From: Hoplostethus atlanticus
Lineage: Eukaryota > Chordata > Actinopteri > Trachichthyiformes > Trachichthyidae
DNA: 64,000 nucleotides
Reading direction: 5' to 3'
Assembly (NCBI GenBank): GCA_034670405.1
Contig: JAXDDX010000045.1
Location: 2,011,001 to 2,075,000 of the forward strand
This document shows, one piece after another, positions 60,489 through 64,000 of the stretch (the first letter of the stretch is position 1; the number at the start of each line of letters is the position of its first letter). Under the pieces are notes generated by a model. It worked only from the letters and a program-made list of their open reading frames with translations. It was not told the DNA's origin and did no database searches. The position numbers were made by a program, and so were the translations under genes.

Positions 60489-62214
60489 TTAGAACTTCAG
60501 TTGAATCCATCCTGAACCAGAAAACCAACAATGTGCCACCACTGACGCTTTCCTACTGCGCTGTACTGTAATCCAGACAGTTTGGTTGGGATTTACACTA
60601 AGCCATGCAGTGTAAGTGTATTATTTATCATTACCTGCAATCTGTCAAAATGTAGTATAATTATTGTCAATAGATTTTAAGACTAGGAGTCTCTTTTTTC
60701 AAATGATGCAGATCTCATTTTGGAGCCAGACCAGTTGTTCCCAGTGTAGCAGAACAGTCACCTGGTTTTGCAAATTCTCTACAAACCTGAAAAGAAAGAA
60801 GACGGTAGAAAGGCAAAGGCTCTGGAGAATGTTCACCATGTAGTTACAAGTCCTTTCAGTCTCGGAATGTCTTAAATGTCTTGTTTTCCTTAAATCAAGT
60901 GAAGAGATCTGCCAGAGGAGTGGGGTGATTTCACTTGTTTCCAACGTAGTTTTAAATGTTTTGAGAATTTTCATGAAAAAGTGATAATATCAAGATAATG
61001 TCACTTGATTCATTCAGGAACATTCCTGAAACAAGTTGAGTTTGCATTGGGAACAATGCATTGGCAGAAATCAGACTATTAGACTCAAGACAAGAATAAA
61101 TTACTTAAGACGGATATTTTGGCCGTGTAGCTCCGCAGAACTCCCTGAATCGCCTCAAGTCTGAGATGCTCTTGAGCTATAAAACACTAAATGAAGTGGC
61201 AGAATGTAAAACATGTCCTCTCACCCTTCACAGATATGGAAATATACAATATGATTTGGCATGCTGACTCATAAGAGAAACAGCTCAGGTCAAAGTTCAG
61301 ACTGAGCCAGTGTCTTAACACACACACTGAAAAATGAAGACTTCATGGCCACTGGTCTCACATCAGATGATTCACGCTTCGCTGCTGTTTCCAGTGTGCT
61401 TTTACTTCATTGAACTGTGAGTCTTTATTCATTATTTTCTATGCAGCCAGCTGAAAACATGAACAGAGATCAAAATGTAGTCTACACTTATTTCTGACCA
61501 GTAAACATCATAACCAACATTTGGATAATATCACACATACACAAATACAAGTACTAATGTAGCAAAATAAATTATGAAGCGTATCAGAAGAACGCAGCCA
61601 CAGGACCAAAGAGGAGGAATAATACAATTTCACTTTGCTATTCAACTCACCCGATGAAGGTCTTGGAGTGGGAGTGAATAAACAGAGCTGGAACATTCAA
61701 AGCCATGCAGTCGAATGGAATTATGGGTAATAACAGATATCATTAATGCATGCCTCCAGTGAAGCCTTTACACTGACCTTTCAATTAATACACCATAGCA
61801 GCCAGTGAGAATGCGTTTATCGCTATGTCACCCCTGTGTCAAATCCCGAGTCAAAGTGAAAGGCGGAAAAGGGAAGCCCATTCATCTTCGAACCATGAAA
61901 GGTTGCCTGGGTAATATGTGTACAGCCTTGACTTGAAAGCCAGATGAAACAAGCAATGCAGCATGTCCAAAAGGCACTCAGTGCACCTTAAGGGAATATG
62001 AGGTGCTGGGAAAAGATATGGAAACTGCAAATTACAGGCCACAATAACAGGAAAGAGGGAGAAATGGCTGTGTCACACCAAAACTCTAGTGGGGAAAAGG
62101 TTGTACCAGCTACATTATCAATAGAAGGTCATAAACATCTGATTTATGATCTATTGCCATGACGATGCCAAGATAGAGATGATTGTAAAATATTACGTGA
62201 TGATTCCTGTTCAT

Positions 62215-63135
62215 GATGTGCAAATGCCTGTACAGGAATTGGAATTAGTTTCATTAAGCTGTAGACAATTTTGGGACAGCCAGCATTTCATGTCTGCAAG
62301 GCACTTAACAAAAATTACATGACTATTAGTGTCATTTGGATTTATAGAAAGATAGAGCTGTATGTCATCGGCGTAACAGTAGATATTTGTGTTATATTTG
62401 TGAATAATATGTCCGACTGGAAGCATGTATATTGAGAATAAGATTGGGCCCAAGATTGAGCCCTGTGTGACCCCACAGGTAATATTTGCTGAAGATGATG
62501 ATGAATTACCTATGGAGACTGAGAAAGTTCTATTAGAGAGGTAAGAACTGAACCAGTGGAGAGCAGTGTTCCTGAGACCAACCCAGTTTCTTAGATGGTC
62601 GAGTAAAATGGTATATGGTATCAAAAGCAGCACTGAGATCTAAAAGAATTAAAATGGAACATTGCCCAGCATCTGCAGCTACAAGGAGGCCATTGGTCAC
62701 CCTGAGTCTCTGTGCTATGCAGTGCTCTAAAACCAGATTGGAATTTCTCAAAGATAGTTTCTACTCATGAAATATATTAACTGAGTAGAGGCTTTTTCTA
62801 AAACTTTCAATAAAAAATGTGGCTTGGAAATGGGCCTGTAGTTTTGCAACAGATGAGGGGTCAAGACTAGTTTTTTTAAGAAGTAATTGGACCACTGCAT
62901 GTTTAACACTGGAAGGAAAAATACCAGAGGCCATGGAGCTTTTGATAATAGATAAAACGATATTGCTGACTGTGTTAAAAACCTCTTTAAGAAACCTAGT
63001 AGGGACAACATCCAAGGAAAGTGGAGGACTTCATATGAGCAACTGTCTCCTTAAGGATGAGAAAATGGGTTCAAAGCAGCTCAAGAGAGCAGTAGTACTG
63101 ATGGTGATGATGTCTCTGTTGAAGGGTACAATCTG
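62215..63135 (-). pseudogene. LINE reverse-transcriptase fragment (L2/CR1/Rex-like), broken
   Basis: Relic of a non-LTR retrotransposon ORF2. From high to low coordinate the minus strand gives TRFLKEVF (near 62995), an AVVQLLLKK and NYRPISK region, LLDLSAAFDTI (about 62650), GVTQGSILGPILFSIYM (about 62470; usually GVPQGS) and the catalytic box CYADDIQLYLS (about 62360). The pieces fall in at least three frames with stops, so it is inactive. No endonuclease domain was seen in 63140-64000, so it is 5'-truncated. It lies antisense to nothing else, inside the receptor intron. Confidence 0.88.
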
Positions 63136-63779
63136 AAGTCTGAAGTCCTCTACTTTCTAAATAAAAAAATAAAAAAATCCCTCACACTTTCCAGAAGAGG
63201 CATCGATGCATTGGTTCGAGGAGGGACTAACATCTGTCTCTGTAACATTAAAAAGGACTCCACTGTCATACCCCAGGCTGTCAGCCTCAGGATAGATGCT
63301 ACGGTTCAAGTGTTGGGACTTGGTAAAGGTTTCCTTGAAATATTCCTGGAATATAATGGTTCTGTGTAATGAAGGGTTCAGTAGCAATACAAATAGTTTT
63401 GTTCCATTTGAAAAAAAAAATGACACCTACTTATACAAAATGATTGATAGATCAACAAGAGTACTTTTCAAAGTGTAGTCGATATCTAGACCCTGATATA
63501 AGACCTATCTAGATATAAGACCTTGTAACATATATACACATATAGTGTAATAAAATCTTTCAATTCAATAACTCAGACGCATGAGCTGAAGCAGCTGAAG
63601 TAGAGCATCATTATATGACTAGTCAAGCAAATGAAGAGGATGGTGATTGTCCATATGTCTGTGTATTCAGTTTCTGTCTCCCAGTCTGCTTGAACATCTG
63701 TCTGAGCAGCAGCGGGAACATTCTCTGTAAAGACAAAACCAGTCTGTCCTGAAAAAGGAATTCCAGTGTTTTTCAGGAA

Positions 63780-63850
63780 TGGTATGTTGATGCAGCGGTC
63801 AGAGAGACCATCTCGTCCTGGAAATCCCCAGGTTTGATCCACCATGTGCC
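63780..63850. repeat. tRNA-SINE-like fragment
   Basis: CAGCGGTCAGAGAGACC and CCAGGTTTGATCCACC resemble degenerate A and B boxes and match the SINE-like copies at 44400-44460 and 45940-46000. A poly-C run follows. Confidence 0.45.
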
Positions 63851-64000
63851 CCCCCCCCACATTTGACTTCCACACAAATTTCCTTCCTTTTTATCAGAGG
63901 AAGATGAGCTGAGCGGTGATTCCTGTCTTTAACAGCTGCTCATTTTGTCATGTTTCCAGAGGGTTTCCCCATTTTAAAGCAGTAGTCGCTCTGCAGCAAC

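Larger units (their letters stand above)
54005..64000 (-). other. 3' part of the grm8 intron before the 136-bp exon
   Basis: Ends with the acceptor CCTCCCCCCAG at 54015-54005. No exon matching the preceding lobe-1 coding segment was found up to 64000, so the intron is at least 10 kb. It contains purine tracts, a TGAAC array, an inverted dispersed-repeat copy and a LINE fragment. The stretches 54950-56280, 56600-60290 and 60490-62200 show no definite feature. Of these, 58400-59100 is non-repetitive and could include conserved non-coding DNA. Confidence 0.85.

Noticed and set aside
54005..64000. Search for the preceding lobe-1 exon of the receptor
   Set aside because: No minus-strand segment resembled the expected lobe-1 sequence. 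The conserved-looking frame at 55118-55348 is repeat-derived (GAATCGAACCTGTGG tail).
1..64000. microRNA miR-592, which lies in a GRM8 intron in mammals
   Set aside because: I looked for its mature sequence on both strands by eye and did not see it.
1..64000. CRISPR array or prokaryotic-style gene cluster
   Set aside because: The tandem repeats lack conserved repeat/unique spacer structure, and the coding sequence is interrupted by spliceosomal introns.

Overview
The window is vertebrate, almost certainly teleost fish, nuclear DNA. It holds one recognisable protein-coding gene, split into six exons on the minus strand, inside long introns full of microsatellites, minisatellites and transposon remnants (hAT-type elements with intact target-site duplications, MITEs, an L2/CR1-like LINE fragment, a probable solo LTR and tRNA-SINE-like pieces). 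I assign it to teleost from this mix of repeats; the species cannot be told from the sequence.

The gene is a group III metabotropic glutamate receptor, best matched to GRM8. In transcription order (high to low coordinate) the exons are 54004-53869 (136 bp), 52590-52436 (155 bp), 52042-51905 (138 bp), 33657-33457 (201 bp), 16252-16113 (140 bp) and 15683-14748 (936 bp). Every junction has AG/GT borders. The phases chain without a break (1,2,1,1,1,0), giving 568 complete codons with no stop. They cover part of the ligand-binding Venus-flytrap domain, the nine-cysteine domain and transmembrane helices 1-6. The 5' exons (signal peptide, lobe 1) lie beyond 64000, and the last exon or exons (helix 7, cytoplasmic tail) lie beyond position 1. 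Neither could be found inside the window.

Layout: 1-14747 is the intron that follows the 936-bp exon. It contains a two-terminal MITE (4413-4880), a GC-rich probable solo LTR (6030-6691), a nearly identical 1733-bp tandem duplication (8861-10593 and 10605-12337) and a fold-back structure (13438-14339). 14748-16252 holds the two 3'-most exons seen. 16253-33456 is a 17.2-kb intron with minisatellites, a long ACT-type trinucleotide array, a MITE (24055-24457) and two hAT elements (24791-25955 with transposase relics, and 28218-29006). 33457-33657 is an isolated exon. 33658-51904 is an 18.2-kb intron with candidate regulatory blocks, SINE-like copies and two minisatellites. 51905-54004 holds three clustered exons. 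54005-64000 is the 3' part of the preceding intron, with purine tracts, a pentanucleotide array and a LINE fragment.

No operon, CRISPR, rRNA or convincing tRNA is present, and I found no evidence for a second cellular gene or a novel multi-gene system. The most interesting points are the near-identical tandem duplication, the CA microsatellite eight bases inside the donor of the 136-bp exon, and the well-bounded hAT and MITE insertions.
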